From the NCBI GenBank assembly GCA_002706335.1, contig PAKZ01000009.1, positions 124,001 to 188,000 on the forward strand: a stretch of DNA of 64,000 nt. Reading direction: 5' to 3'. The position numbers and the translations under genes were made by a program. The notes under the pieces were generated by a model. That model was not told the DNA's origin. It made no database searches and saw only the letters and a list, made by a program, of their open reading frames with translations. How positions within the stretch are numbered: position 1 is the first letter of the stretch; the number at the start of each line of letters is the position of its first letter. Of this stretch, positions 63,532 through 64,000 are shown piece after piece. The stretch comes from Ahrensia sp. GTDB taxonomy: Bacteria > Pseudomonadota > Alphaproteobacteria > Rhizobiales > Rhizobiaceae.

Positions 63532-63837
63532 TCAATGCGTCCAAGGATATTTGCGGTCGAACTTGAAATTGTCGGAATAGGAGATCACGCGCCGTTTGCT
63601 GTTTTTCGGTTCGTCGAGCCGATAGGCAATCCCGTGTTTCTCGGCATAGGCAATCGCCTCGTCCCGAGTCTCGAATTTCAGCCGGATCTGAGCCAGCGGA
63701 TCCGCCGAGGACGTATATCCCATCAGAGGTTCGACGGTGCGCGGCGTGTCGCGATCGAACTCCAGTATCCATAGGCCGGTCTTGGCTTTGCCGGATTGCA
63801 TCGCTGTCTTCGAAGGGCTGTAGATGCGGGCGGTCAC
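63532..63837 (-). CDS. Complex I accessory subunit, NDUFS4-like (ETC_C1 family)
   Basis: The 101-residue protein fits the small conserved family of ETC complex I subunits (18-kDa NDUFS4 type): ARIYSPSKTAMQSGKAKTGL with WILEFDRDTPRTVEPLMGYT, PLAQIRLKFETRDEAIAYAE and KNSKRRVISYSDNFKFDRKY. The conserved WxLEF and SKR-like patterns of mitochondrial NDUFS4 are visible, and alphaproteobacterial complex I does contain this subunit. The start is GTG at 63837 with GAGAGG upstream. It is flanked by two tRNA genes. Confidence 0.88.
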   Translation of the reverse strand: MTARIYSPSKTAMQSGKAKTGLWILEFDRDTPRTVEPLMGYTSSADPLAQIRLKFETRDEAIAYAEKHGIAYRLDEPKNSKRRVISYSDNFKFDRKYPWTH

Positions 63838-63878
63838 GAGCGGCCTCTCTTCTCAATACTTCTCACTCATGCCCGGGC

Positions 63879-63955
<77 letters not shown>

Positions 63956-64000
63956 AATTCAGACCACGAGCAATCGCGGACCCGACCCGCATACAACGGC

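Overview
The window is a 64 kb stretch of chromosome from an alphaproteobacterium, most likely of the order Hyphomicrobiales (Rhizobiales), near Rhizobiaceae or Phyllobacteriaceae. The evidence is the gene order ppiD-trpD-trpC-moaC-moeA-lexA, the run bamA-lpxD-fabZ-lpxA-lpxI-lpxB with LpxI instead of LpxH, the metC/aapJQMP neighbourhood, an EipB (DUF1849) gene, the GTTC-N7-GTTC type of LexA box and several Rhizobiales-type conserved hypothetical families. Base composition looks uniform and GC-rich. Coding density is high. I see no insertion sequence, prophage, plasmid gene, CRISPR array or rRNA operon; the region reads as core chromosome.

Layout. Bases 1-5165 (+): end of a periplasmic foldase gene, two tryptophan genes, two molybdopterin genes and lexA, with comEC convergent to lexA. 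7629-10521 (+): gltX and gltA. 10534-23669 (-): a long envelope and translation cluster. In transcription order it runs rpsB, tsf, pyrH, frr, uppS, cdsA, rseP, bamA, lpxD, fabZ, lpxA, lpxI, lpxB, so ribosome biogenesis, lipid precursors, outer-membrane assembly and lipid A synthesis lie in one direction. 23840-28811: eipB, then small metabolic genes (ridA, GDPD, acyltransferase, HIT) and azlCD. 28911-32229 (-): clpA-clpS and a phasin gene. 32483-41415: a SPOR-type D,D-carboxypeptidase, a membrane J-domain/VWA gene pair, DUF1489, serine deaminase, a 44-codon membrane miniprotein, YdcF, an aldo/keto reductase, an acyltransferase/methyltransferase membrane pair and a MerR regulator. 41517-50693: mgtE, yidD, an IscU-like scaffold, folE, hisI, patatin, CBS, rhomboid, PAS, PilZ, a transglutaminase-like protease and a gamma carbonic anhydrase. 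50756-56162: hypothetical proteins, cysE, a hydrolase, a zinc-finger protein and a flavin monooxygenase. 56162-63020: the aapJQMP amino-acid transporter, a PAP2 phosphatase and metC. The right end has two tRNA genes (Arg UCU, Pro UGG) flanking a small complex I accessory gene.

The least routine material is regulatory. There is a lexA promoter with several LexA half-sites plus a CtrA-type box; a phasin promoter with two operator-like repeats exactly 30 bp apart, one inside the -35/-10 spacer; and an orphan promoter-hairpin-terminator unit at 47554-47678 that looks like an unannotated small RNA. The gltA terminator is embedded in the 3' coding end of convergent lpxB, and the bamA terminator abuts the lpxD start. 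The unstudied J-domain/VWA pair and the 44-codon miniprotein are the best candidates for undescribed protein functions. All assignments rest on reading the sequence and remembered family features; no database search was run.
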